Part shown: positions 34,743-42,942 of the stretch, piece after piece | Numbering within the stretch: the stretch's first letter is position 1 | Layout: each line of letters starts with the position of its first letter | DNA from: Parasphaerochaeta coccoides DSM 17374 | Lineage (GTDB): Bacteria; Spirochaetota; Spirochaetia; Sphaerochaetales; Sphaerochaetaceae | Reading direction: 5' to 3' | DNA length: 64,000 bases | NCBI RefSeq assembly: GCF_000208385.1 | Contig: NC_015436.1 | Coordinates: 1,922,001-1,986,000, forward strand | Notes under the pieces: model-generated | Databases searched by the model: none | The model's input: only the letters and a program-made list of their open reading frames with translations | Told to the model about the DNA's origin: nothing | Made by a program: the position numbers and the translations under genes

Positions 34743-36089
34743 CTATTGGAAAATCTTCTCCGCTTCCTTGATGATGCTCTCCACCTCAAAGGGATCCATG
34801 GCACGCCCAAGGGCAGCATACACGCCTATCCTTTCTTCAAGGCTTCTGTCAGCCAGCGGGGACGATGTTGAGAAAAGCCCCCAGTCCTCATTGAAACCGG
34901 CCAGTTTCTCATGGGCGACCAATGCCCATGCCGAATCAACCAGATGGTGGCATTGGGGAGCAAGGAGTTCCGGGCAGTTGAATGACTGACGGGAGCTGTT
35001 GATGTCCACCCCGCTAATCTCCATCAAGCCTCTTTCCCTGGCAAGCCTCTGTATGCGCATCATCTGGGCATTGGTGTTGCGGGGAGGCATGTAGGTGACG
35101 GCAGGGTATCCAATGTCCACCAGAAGGTCGAAAAGCTCGTCGAGATAGTCGTCTTCAAACTTCTCCGCTTTCTTGTCCCCGGTAGCACTGCTCCCGACAT
35201 CACCAAGGTAGGCATATGCGGGAATGGCACCAATCCGGCGTCCGAAATCAACCACCTGGCGTACATCAAGGCATTCGTCACGTCCGGGTTGGATGAAGAA
35301 CCGGGGCAGGAAGCTGCTCTTGTAGACGCCAATGAGGTCATAGAGATAATGCGGGTTGGCATCGTCAAGAAGATACCCCTGTATCCTGGACGGCACGTTG
35401 ATGCCAAGGGAAGTACAGAGAAAGTCAACCGTCCCTGTCCCCTTACCCTTCATGCCCACTGTCTGGATGGCCATGGCAAGGAGGATGTGGCGTTCCGTGA
35501 TGCTGCCTCCCTGCGTGCTGTGGGACAACGGCACGACATCACGGTCAAAGTCAAGATCAAAGCCGTATGCGCCCACCAGGGACTGGAGAACCTCGACCTG
35601 CGCCCTGTTGCGCTTGTTACGGATGACATTCACCGGAGCCAGGAAGTCGGAGACTTCCCCTATTCTCTGGCGAGGTACGCCGTGGACGCACATGTAGACT
35701 ATGCCCTGCGAGTCAGGGTTGTTAATCTTCCGGTCAGCGAGAGGTGTATCAAGGAAGCTGACCCGCATCTCAAAGCCAACCGTACTGGCCATGCCTATGT
35801 CCTGGGCGGAATCAAGCATTTCCCCGGCGGCTCCTATGCTGTCATGATCAATGCTGCCCACTATTCCCAGCCCGGCTTTCCATGCATGGTACGCGGCAGC
35901 CGATGGTTCATAGGGACTGAACGACCATGTGGTATGCACATGGTTGTTCACTTCCTTCAGGACAGTACGCTTCATCTCACCCGAACGAATCAAAGCCCCT
36001 ATGGCGCGGGCGGCACGACGGCGGATGGCATAATCCGGTGAATTGATGTCCTGTTCCAGCTTTTCTCTGTCCATACATCCCCTATTCAT
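34743..36089 (-). CDS. PHP-domain metal-dependent hydrolase, unknown substrate
   Basis: 448 residues from ATG 36089, chosen for the GGAGGA site six bases ahead; earlier in-frame ATGs exist to 36119. An N-terminal helical part (ALIRSGEMK) leads to the PHP core: EVNNHVHTTWSFSPY, IVGSIDHDSIGAAGEM, GFEMRV, then much later AYLGDV and SGVDINSSRQSF. A large insertion (about 120-330) separates early and late metal sites, so this is not a histidinol phosphatase. The protein probably removes phosphate or opens a phosphate ester of a sugar derivative. It is encoded a few bases after the fused E1 subunit and before the SDR gene, and so belongs to the same pathway. Confidence 0.8.
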   Translation of the reverse strand: MNRGCMDREKLEQDINSPDYAIRRRAARAIGALIRSGEMKRTVLKEVNNHVHTTWSFSPYEPSAAAYHAWKAGLGIVGSIDHDSIGAAGEMLDSAQDIGMASTVGFEMRVSFLDTPLADRKINNPDSQGIVYMCVHGVPRQRIGEVSDFLAPVNVIRNKRNRAQVEVLQSLVGAYGFDLDFDRDVVPLSHSTQGGSITERHILLAMAIQTVGMKGKGTGTVDFLCTSLGINVPSRIQGYLLDDANPHYLYDLIGVYKSSFLPRFFIQPGRDECLDVRQVVDFGRRIGAIPAYAYLGDVGSSATGDKKAEKFEDDYLDELFDLLVDIGYPAVTYMPPRNTNAQMMRIQRLARERGLMEISGVDINSSRQSFNCPELLAPQCHHLVDSAWALVAHEKLAGFNEDWGLFSTSSPLADRSLEERIGVYAALGRAMDPFEVESIIKEAEKIFQ

Positions 36090-36124
36090 GCTTTCCTCCG
36101 CCATGTTTTTCCCGTTCATGTTTT

Positions 36125-38581
36125 CTAGACCCCCGCGCGGGATGTCCGCAGGAAATCACCATCCGCATAGGAATGTACGGGTACATATCCAGGCAGAGGA
36201 AGTATCTGTTCATGGATGGCGTCCAGCACATTGACGGCATGGGCAAAGTAGTAATCCTCCATTTCCGCCGGAGGTGTAATCCAGTTGCGGGCTCCGACGA
36301 CAATCGCAGGCGCATCGAGATGAGCGAAAGCAAGCCTGTTGATATTGTCGGATACAGTGTGCAGATAACTACCCCTCTCGGAGGCATCAGTGACCAGCAC
36401 CACCCGCCCAGTCTTCCGTGCGCTGGCAATGATCTTCTCGTAGTTGAGTGGGTTAATCCAGCGCAGATTAATCACGTCCGCTTCAAGGTTAAATTCCTGC
36501 TTGAGGCGGTCGGCGGCATCAATGGCGGTATACACCGAGGGGCCAAGACCAATCAAGGTGATGTCACCACCTTCACGGAGGAAACCTGGCTCCCCTTCCG
36601 GCAATTCATAGAACCCCTCTGGTACCCCGTCCTTTTCGAACTGTTCACCGAAACCGTAAAGCTTCTGGCTTTCAAAGTACACCACAGGATCGGTACGGCG
36701 CAAAGCCCAGTTCATCAAGCCCTTCGCGTCATACGGCGTGGCTGGATAGACAGCTTTAAGGCCGGGGACAGCCCCTACCATGGTAGTCAGTTCCTGCGAA
36801 TGCTGCGCTCCGTACTTGTTTCCGACGGAAACGCGGAGTACCAGCGGCATCTTGAGCACGCCTGCGCTCATAGCCTGCCATTTGGGCATCTGGTTGAACA
36901 CTTCATCACCTGCGCAACCGAGGAAGTCGCAATACATCAGCTCGACAATGGCACGGCCTCCGCTCATGGCGTAGCCGACTCCGCTTCCGACAATGGCGGC
37001 TTCGGAGATGGGAGAGTTGAAGAAACGATGGTACGGAAGCAGTTCGGTCAAGCCACGGTAGCAGGCAAAAGCCCCACCCCAGTCACGGTTGTCCTCACCA
37101 TAGGCTACCAGCGTAGGGTCGGTAGCAAAGGCGTGGGCGACCGCTTCAAAGATAGCATCGCGGTACTGGTACTGGCGGGCAGCGGGATACGGTTTCCCGT
37201 TTTCATCAAAGGCATAACGGTGACGTTGAGCAATCTGCTTGACCCGTGCGTTATCCGCCAATGGCTCGGACAGTTCCGGAGTCCCATCCGCAAGAGCTTC
37301 CTTCACTTCGTTGGAGAACATCACCGACTCAACGAACTGTGCATCCACCATGGGAGAAAGCACGGGATTGACGACAACTTCAATGTTGCGGCGCATCTTG
37401 GCTTTGATCTCAGCGTCGAGTTTCTCGACATCTTTTTTCGTGAGCAGCTTGTTCGCCACAAGGTAATCAGCATAGCCGGTTATCGGGTCTTGGGCGCGGA
37501 AGGCGTCCAGTTCTTCCTTGGTTCGGTAGGTCATGGCGTCCGATGGGCTGTGACCGCTGTAGCGATAAGTGATGGTGTCCAACATGGCGGGACCTTTGCC
37601 TGCAAGGAGCAGCTTCTTCTGGCGGGCAGTCGCATCGGCAACTGCAAGTGGATTGAAACCGTCCACGCGCTCGGTGTGCATGGCATCGGGATTCACTCCC
37701 GCCCCGATTCTTGCAGGAAGGCCAAAACCGGATGTCTCGCCAATAGGCTGGCCTCCCATCGCATAGAAATTATCAAAAATGTTAATCATGTAAGGAGGAG
37801 CGCCGGGCAGTTCCTTCCAGAGGGTGTTGTACTGATCCATGGCGGACATGACCATGGCTTCCCAGACAGGGCCGCGTGCCATGGAGCCGTCACCGAGGTT
37901 GGCTATGACTATGCCCTTCCTGCGGTTTATCTTCTTGAACAAGGCGGCGCCGAAGGCAATGGTTCCCGATCCTCCTACAATGGCGTTGTTCGGCATGCTG
38001 CCGAAAGGGGCAAAGAAGGTATGCATTGACCCTCCCAGCCCTGCGGAAAAACCGGTTCCCTTGGCGTATATCTCGGCAAGAGCCCCATAGAGTACGAAGT
38101 TTTCCGCAGTCTCCTTGACGGTGGTTCCGGCAAAATGCTCCTTGACCACCTTGTAGGTGGCTCCGCCCATGAAGTCTTCCATGATTTGTGTCAGTCCGGC
38201 ATCATCAATCTGCTGGACGGCGGAGAGACACTTGGCAAGGATTTCACCATGGCTGCGGTGGGAGCCGAAGATGAAGTCATCCGGCGTCAGGGCAAGAGCC
38301 TGGCCGACAGCGGCAGATTCTTGTCCGGCGGACAGGTGAGCTGGCCCCTTGTGGTTGTGAGAGACCCCTTGGTAGACGCCTTCCTTCTTGATGACATCAA
38401 GCATGGTCTCGAACTCACGAATGATCATCATGTCGCGGAGGACGCGCGTCAGACGCTCCTTGCCCCATGTCTTGATTTCTTTCTTGATGTCCGGCTCATA
38501 CTGGTTTACAGGTATCTCCGGCAGCTTTACCATCTCCTTCTGGCGAACGGAAACGGGATCGAATGCAATCTGCTTGCTCAT
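36125..38581 (-). CDS. Fused E1 (alpha plus beta) of a 2-oxoacid/acetoin-type dehydrogenase complex
   Basis: 818 residues. Residues about 45-440 are the E1 alpha part: MMIIREFETML, GPAHLSAGQESAAVGQAL, FGSHRSHGE, GLGGSMH, and a thiamine-diphosphate motif NLGDGSMARGPVWEAMVMSA ending in NIFDNFYAMGGQ. The spacing between GDG and the final N is about 13 residues longer than in common E1 alpha chains. Residues about 470-818 are E1 beta: YRDAIFEAVAHAFATDP, GEDNRDWGG, FNSPISEAAIVGSGVGYAMSGGR, and SVGNKYGAQHSQEL. It decarboxylates or cleaves a substrate and passes the acyl group to the lipoyl arm of E2. RBS AAAGGAG. Alpha/beta fusion is uncommon. True substrate unknown; see findings. Confidence 0.9.
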   Translation of the reverse strand: MSKQIAFDPVSVRQKEMVKLPEIPVNQYEPDIKKEIKTWGKERLTRVLRDMMIIREFETMLDVIKKEGVYQGVSHNHKGPAHLSAGQESAAVGQALALTPDDFIFGSHRSHGEILAKCLSAVQQIDDAGLTQIMEDFMGGATYKVVKEHFAGTTVKETAENFVLYGALAEIYAKGTGFSAGLGGSMHTFFAPFGSMPNNAIVGGSGTIAFGAALFKKINRRKGIVIANLGDGSMARGPVWEAMVMSAMDQYNTLWKELPGAPPYMINIFDNFYAMGGQPIGETSGFGLPARIGAGVNPDAMHTERVDGFNPLAVADATARQKKLLLAGKGPAMLDTITYRYSGHSPSDAMTYRTKEELDAFRAQDPITGYADYLVANKLLTKKDVEKLDAEIKAKMRRNIEVVVNPVLSPMVDAQFVESVMFSNEVKEALADGTPELSEPLADNARVKQIAQRHRYAFDENGKPYPAARQYQYRDAIFEAVAHAFATDPTLVAYGEDNRDWGGAFACYRGLTELLPYHRFFNSPISEAAIVGSGVGYAMSGGRAIVELMYCDFLGCAGDEVFNQMPKWQAMSAGVLKMPLVLRVSVGNKYGAQHSQELTTMVGAVPGLKAVYPATPYDAKGLMNWALRRTDPVVYFESQKLYGFGEQFEKDGVPEGFYELPEGEPGFLREGGDITLIGLGPSVYTAIDAADRLKQEFNLEADVINLRWINPLNYEKIIASARKTGRVVLVTDASERGSYLHTVSDNINRLAFAHLDAPAIVVGARNWITPPAEMEDYYFAHAVNVLDAIHEQILPLPGYVPVHSYADGDFLRTSRAGV

Positions 38582-38719
38582 TACGTATTTCTCCTTTGGA
38601 ACACATCCAATATCCTGCTTGCGATGCGTGACTTTCTTCCGTCCGCTTTCACTGGGCGAAGGGTCTACGTCTTTACTACCACACTTCTTCCACGTTGCTT
38701 CCCACGTTTTTCCTTGCTT

Positions 38720-40072
38720 TTACAGCGTGTGGTCAATGGCGAACACGGTATCCCGAATCAATTCGGCTACGCTGGGATGGGGGAATATGAGTTCCTTGAC
38801 ATCCTTAATCCTCAGCTCGGCCTCTATCAGTGCGCTGGCTCCCCAGATGATTTCACTGCTGTAGGTTCCCAGCATATGAACTCCCAGGATTGCATGGGTC
38901 TGCGCATCGGCAATGACTTTCACCAAGCCTCCCGCCCGCTTACCTTGTTCGGCAAGGAAGCGTCCGTTGGCTCTCATCTGGGTGGTGGCGGTCAGTATCT
39001 TGCGTCCTTCCGCTGCGGCGGCCTGTTCGGTCAGTCCGCATCCGGCGGCCTCCGGATTGCCATACACCGCCCAGGGAACAGCCTGATAGCGCATCCTCTG
39101 GTGTGTCGTCCCGAAGATGTTCGATACGGCGACTTCAGCCATCCGTGAAGCACTATGGGCAAGCTGGGAGCGGCCGTTCACATCCCCTATGGCATATATG
39201 GTCGGGATGTTCGTCTTCATCCTTTCGTCCACGACAATGCCTTGTCGGTCGGTTTCCAGATGGAGGGGTTCTATCCCAGCAATGTTTGCCCGTCGTCCGA
39301 TGCTCAGGAGGACAGTGTCAGCCTCCACGCTCTTTTCATCGCCTTTGGCAGTGGTGAAGCGCACGTCTTTTTCCGTGATGCCAATGACCTTGCAGCCGAG
39401 ATTGAAGGAAACGCCCTTCATTTCACGACGCATCAAGGTGGCGAACTCGGCATCCATCATAGGGAGGATTTCGGGCATCATCTCGATGACCGTCACATCC
39501 ACGCCTACCATGGAATAGAATGAGGCGAACTCAATGCCGATCACACCACCACCGACAATCACCAGCTTCTTGGGAAGCGTCTTCATTTCCAAAATGCCAT
39601 CACTGGTCAGCACATGGGGAAGGGTTGCGCCTGCAATGGGAGGCACAACGGGAGACGAACCCATGGCAAGGATGAGGTAGTCGCCTTCATACTCTGTCTC
39701 TCCCACCTTCACATGATGGGGGTCAATGAACTGCGCAGTACCGGCGACCACATCGACCTTGTTGTTTTTCATCAGGAAAGAGATGCCACTTCTCAAGGTC
39801 TCGATGGTTTCCGTCTTCCATGCGTGCGCCTCTCTTATGTCAAAGCTCACGCCTTCGGCATGGACTCCGAAACGGGCAGACTCCTTGGCATGCAGGTAAT
39901 GCTTGGCGGAATTCAGCAGGCTTTTGGTCGGGATGCACCCTTTGTTGGTACAGACGCCTCCCATATGGTCCTTTTCAATGAGCAGGACTTTTTTTCCCAA
40001 GGCTCCGGCCCGTTCAGCAGCTATGTATCCACCGGGGCCAGCTCCTACTACTATCAGGTCATATCGTGTCAT
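38720..40072 (-). CDS. lpdA: Dihydrolipoyl dehydrogenase (E3)
   Basis: 450 residues, family length. FAD site VVGAGPGGYIAAERAG, redox-active disulfide GGVCTNKGCIPTKSLL, NAD site VIVGGGVIGIEFASFYSMVG, second FAD region YAIGDVNGRSQLAHSASRMA, and the C-terminal catalytic base in the IFPHPSVAELIRD segment. It reoxidises the dihydrolipoyl group of E2 with NAD. Encoded 11 bp after E2 with GTAGGAGGAG ahead, and 138 bp before E1. Since it sits inside the operon it is likely dedicated to this complex. Confidence 0.96.
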   Translation of the reverse strand: MTRYDLIVVGAGPGGYIAAERAGALGKKVLLIEKDHMGGVCTNKGCIPTKSLLNSAKHYLHAKESARFGVHAEGVSFDIREAHAWKTETIETLRSGISFLMKNNKVDVVAGTAQFIDPHHVKVGETEYEGDYLILAMGSSPVVPPIAGATLPHVLTSDGILEMKTLPKKLVIVGGGVIGIEFASFYSMVGVDVTVIEMMPEILPMMDAEFATLMRREMKGVSFNLGCKVIGITEKDVRFTTAKGDEKSVEADTVLLSIGRRANIAGIEPLHLETDRQGIVVDERMKTNIPTIYAIGDVNGRSQLAHSASRMAEVAVSNIFGTTHQRMRYQAVPWAVYGNPEAAGCGLTEQAAAAEGRKILTATTQMRANGRFLAEQGKRAGGLVKVIADAQTHAILGVHMLGTYSSEIIWGASALIEAELRIKDVKELIFPHPSVAELIRDTVFAIDHTL

Positions 40073-40083
40073 TCCCTCTCCTC

Positions 40084-41520
40084 CTACAACGCCAGCAGGA
40101 CATCAAGCGCTGCTATGTTGTCTGCCAGTTTCTTCAGGAACTTAGAACCTTGGGCTCCATCCACCGCTTGATGGTCAATGGTCAGCGACAGGCTTACGTG
40201 CGGCACGAACAGGACATTTTCCTCATCGTCCGGATCTTCAACGGGACGCAAGGAAATTCCTCCGACTCCCAGGATGGCGACCTCTGGCACATTGACAACA
40301 GGGGTGAAACTTTCTATGCCGAAAGCTCCGATGTTGCTGATGGTGAACGTGCCGCCGGTCAGGTCGTCAGGATTGCTCTTGCCTTCCTGTGCCGCGGCGA
40401 CCAAAATCTTTGCCGCCCGTGACAGTCCGGCCAGGGAATATGAGTGCGCGTTGCGGAGCACGGGCACAAGGAGTCCACGGGGAGTGTCTGCGGCAATGCC
40501 CAGATGGATGTTCCTGAATGTGGCTATCTTGTCGCCCAGCCAATGGGCGTTGAGCGCCGGAAACTCCGGCAGCGTCTTCACCAGGGCAAAGGTGACCAGA
40601 TCGTTGATTGTAATCTTCTGCAAACCGAGGGAGGGGTCGCTTTCCTTGAAGCGGGCTCTCAGGGCTTTCAGGTTCGTAGCGTCCGCATACATGTTCAGGG
40701 TGAACTGCGCGGTACTCTGGAGTGATTCATGCATCCTCTTTGCCGTGACCTTGCGTATGCCCTTGACCGGAGTTTCTTCCACGGGTCCCGGATATTCGTG
40801 GGATGCGGCGACGGAAGCGAGCGAAGAAGCAGGAGAAGAAGGCGAAGATGCGTCCGAAGAACCGGACAAAGAAATCACGGGAATGGAAAGGTCGGCGACC
40901 AAGACCCTCCCTCCGATTCCCGAACCGGCGGCAGGTACGGGAATACCAGGTTGGCGCGTGGACAAGGCCGCCGGGGATACTGGCTCATGTCCGGCGACAG
41001 CGGAGGCGACATCACGCTCAATGACCATTCCCTTGGGTCCTGTCGGAGCAAGGGAAGCAACATCCACGCCAAATTGTGAGGCGAGGTTCCGCGCACGGGG
41101 TGAGGCACCTTGGTCGGACATGGCGGAAGGGGCTGGTGTGGAAGATACCGGAGATGACGTAGTGACCGGAGGCGCAGTGGGAGATGTTGAGGGAACCGCC
41201 GATGAGGAACTTTCCTGTGGGACGGAAGGGACTTCCTTACCGGAAGGTTCTCCGCCGAAGACAGCCGCATCCACCTTCTCTCCTGCCTGTCCGACAACGG
41301 CAATGGGCTGCATGACAGGAACGTCTTCACCTTCTTTGCGCAGCAGGGCAAGTAACATGCCCCCAACAGTTGACTCGACTTCAATCGTGGCCTTGTCGGT
41401 CTCGACCTCACAGATGATATCGCCGACGGCAATTGCATCGCCGACTTTCTTGCGCCATTCCAGGATGATACAGGACTCCACCGAGTTGCCCTGCTTAGGC
41501 ATCAGAATCTGTTCCGCCAT
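40084..41520 (-). CDS. Dihydrolipoamide acyltransferase (E2)
   Basis: 478 residues with one lipoyl domain (1-80; modified Lys in VETDKATIEVES), a Ser/Thr/Pro-rich linker (about 95-135), a peripheral-subunit-binding domain (about 138-175; SPRARNLASQFGVDV, GPKGMVIERDV), a second Ser-rich linker (about 205-240), and the catalytic domain to the end (active site SLTIDHQAVDGAQ; usual form DHRxxDG). It transfers the acyl group from lipoamide to CoA and forms the core of the complex. First structural gene after the DeoR regulator. The linkers are unusually serine-rich compared with the common Ala/Pro type. A lipoate attachment enzyme is not in this window. Confidence 0.94.
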   Translation of the reverse strand: MAEQILMPKQGNSVESCIILEWRKKVGDAIAVGDIICEVETDKATIEVESTVGGMLLALLRKEGEDVPVMQPIAVVGQAGEKVDAAVFGGEPSGKEVPSVPQESSSSAVPSTSPTAPPVTTSSPVSSTPAPSAMSDQGASPRARNLASQFGVDVASLAPTGPKGMVIERDVASAVAGHEPVSPAALSTRQPGIPVPAAGSGIGGRVLVADLSIPVISLSGSSDASSPSSPASSLASVAASHEYPGPVEETPVKGIRKVTAKRMHESLQSTAQFTLNMYADATNLKALRARFKESDPSLGLQKITINDLVTFALVKTLPEFPALNAHWLGDKIATFRNIHLGIAADTPRGLLVPVLRNAHSYSLAGLSRAAKILVAAAQEGKSNPDDLTGGTFTISNIGAFGIESFTPVVNVPEVAILGVGGISLRPVEDPDDEENVLFVPHVSLSLTIDHQAVDGAQGSKFLKKLADNIAALDVLLAL

Positions 41521-41567
41521 TCTTTTCCTTCCTTCTTTCTTTTCCTACGACTCCGGAAGCAGGCATG

Positions 41568-42323
41568 TCAGCGTGCTATGCGCACGTCCACGCCCATCTC
41601 CCTGATGTCGCGTATGGTTTCTTCCGGCATTCCGGAATCCGTGATAAGTATGTCCACATCCGTCAACGGGAGGATGCGCACGAAGCCTTTGTTGCCCAGC
41701 TTGGAGGAATCCACTGTCAGGATACGGCGTCCCGCCTGGGAACACATGCGCCGCAGGATATCGGCGTTTTCCACCAAGGCAGTGGTCAGACCGTACTCAA
41801 GGGTCAGGCCGTCGGTTCCGAAGAATGCGGTGGAGACATGGTAATCCTCTATCTGCTTGACAGCGGAAGGCCCGACCAGAGCCTCAGCCTGCGGCCTGAA
41901 CTCCCCGCCGACCAATGTCAGAGAGATGTTTCCGTTGACCCTGACGTAGGGCAGCACCAAGGTTGAGTTCGTGACGATTTGTATGTCGCGTTTTCCGAAT
42001 AGATAGCGGGCGATCAGGGCGCAGGTCGTACCGTTTGAAATCATGATGGAATCTCCATCAGACACAAAGGTCGCGGCAAGACGGGCGATTGCTTCCTTTT
42101 CAGCGGTATTCCTGCCCTGCTTTTCCATGAGCTGAGGATGGAAGGCCGGGATAGCTGTGCCACGGGAGCGAATCACCATGCCTTTGAGCTCAAGGGACTT
42201 GAGATCCGCCCTGATGGTGACGGCGGATACGCCGAGCAGTTCGCTCAGGCGGGCAACGGAATGTTCTTCGCCATCCTGTAATAACGCAAGTATCTGTCCT
42301 TCCCGTTTGTCCAATCCGACCAT
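41568..42323 (-). CDS. DeoR-family transcriptional regulator
   Basis: 251 residues from ATG 42323 (CAAGGAGA ahead); the open frame continues to 42497 but adds no family sequence. N-terminal HTH: DKREGQILALLQDGEEHSVA, LSELLGVSAVTIRADLKSLE, GMVIRSRGTAIPA. The C-terminal sugar-phosphate-sensing domain has SDGDSIMISNGTTCALIARYL, IVTNSTLVLPYVR, GGEFRPQAEALVGP, STAFFGTDGLTLEYGLTT, and VDSSKLG. Such regulators respond to sugar phosphates; in Rhizobium, a DeoR-type protein controls rhamnose use. It heads the E2-E3-E1-PHP-SDR-ADH operon and likely represses it and itself, probably through the TTTTCCAC repeats upstream. Confidence 0.93.
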   Translation of the reverse strand: MVGLDKREGQILALLQDGEEHSVARLSELLGVSAVTIRADLKSLELKGMVIRSRGTAIPAFHPQLMEKQGRNTAEKEAIARLAATFVSDGDSIMISNGTTCALIARYLFGKRDIQIVTNSTLVLPYVRVNGNISLTLVGGEFRPQAEALVGPSAVKQIEDYHVSTAFFGTDGLTLEYGLTTALVENADILRRMCSQAGRRILTVDSSKLGNKGFVRILPLTDVDILITDSGMPEETIRDIREMGVDVRIAR

Positions 42324-42437
42324 CCTATGGGTCTCCTTGCATTTTCCTTTCAAAACACTTTCGATACTATTACTTTTTGCTTTCAAATACAAGAGGGAAA
42401 AGATGTGGAACTGCTTTTCATCCAGTTTATCTACAGA

Positions 42438-42565
42438 AATTTTCCACCTGAGTTTTGGGGTTGAATTTTCCACTTCTCGTGTCAACCACATATTCAATAC
42501 GGGATTTCGGAAAGTCTCGATGCCCAGAAAGTTTTTTCCCGTTAAATGAGGTTTTCCACATATTC
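42438..42565 (-). promoter_or_regulatory. Repeated TTTTCCAC motifs ahead of the deoR operon
   Basis: AATTTTCCAC occurs at 42438-42447 and 42464-42473, 26 bp apart; GTTTTCCAC follows at 42551-42559, and CCACATATTC is found twice (42486, 42556). Read on the minus strand, this is GTGGAAAATT, repeated directly. DeoR-type proteins commonly bind direct repeats. The stretch 42324-42624 contains no gene. Confidence 0.4.
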
Positions 42566-42585
42566 TTTTCTGCTGATTATCATAT

Positions 42586-42628
42586 ATGACTCCGAAAATC
42601 CGTGCTTTTGCACACTTTTCGGAGTCAT
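42586..42628 (-). other. Long hairpin at the 3' end of the rhamnose transport operon
   Basis: ATGACTCCGAAAA (42586-42598) pairs exactly with TTTTCGGAGTCAT (42616-42628); an inner GTGC-TTTT-GCAC stem caps it. It includes the rhaM stop codon. No T-run follows on the minus strand, so it may be a processing or mRNA-protecting structure or a Rho-assisted end. Confidence 0.75.
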
Positions 42629-42942
42629 TCCATATGGAAGACTTCCTCCAGAGGGATGGACACCGGGGAATTATCCGGGTTCACCTCCATCAAATCCGCC
42701 ATGTAGTCCCACCACCTGCGGACAATGGGGTCGGTTCCAAGATCCTGGCTTCCCCCATCTCCCTTGAGCTTCTGGAAAGCAAAAAGTGTCAAAGATTCCC
42801 GGTGAAGGAAAATGGAATAATCATAGACGCTCGTACTGAGCAGTTCCTTTAGTTCAGGCCAAATGGCATTGTGTCTGCGGGTATACTCCGCCTCACATCC
42901 CGGCTTGAGCTTCATTATGAACGCTGCGCGCTTTTCCATCAT
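42625..42942 (-). CDS. rhaM: L-rhamnose mutarotase
   Basis: 105 residues, the family length. Begins KRAAFIMKLKPGCEAEYTRR and has HNAIWPELKELLSTSVYDYS, TLFAFQKLKGD, and the WWDYMADLMEVNPDNSPV block that is typical of RhaM/RhaU. It speeds the change between alpha and beta L-rhamnose so that the isomerase receives its preferred anomer. It overlaps the permease gene by four bases and ends the rhaSTPQM operon. The stop codon lies within a stable hairpin. Confidence 0.95.
   Translation of the reverse strand: MMEKRAAFIMKLKPGCEAEYTRRHNAIWPELKELLSTSVYDYSIFLHRESLTLFAFQKLKGDGGSQDLGTDPIVRRWWDYMADLMEVNPDNSPVSIPLEEVFHME

Noticed and set aside
36173-38029. 618-codon open frame opposite the fused E1 gene
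   Set aside because: No family motifs, biased composition, and complete overlap with a well-conserved gene.
40178-41605. 475-codon open frame opposite the E2 gene
   Set aside because: Composition reflects the Ser/Pro-rich linkers read backwards; no start signal or family match.
42586-42628. Intrinsic terminator after rhaM
   Set aside because: The stem is strong but no T-run follows on the minus strand; listed only as a hairpin.
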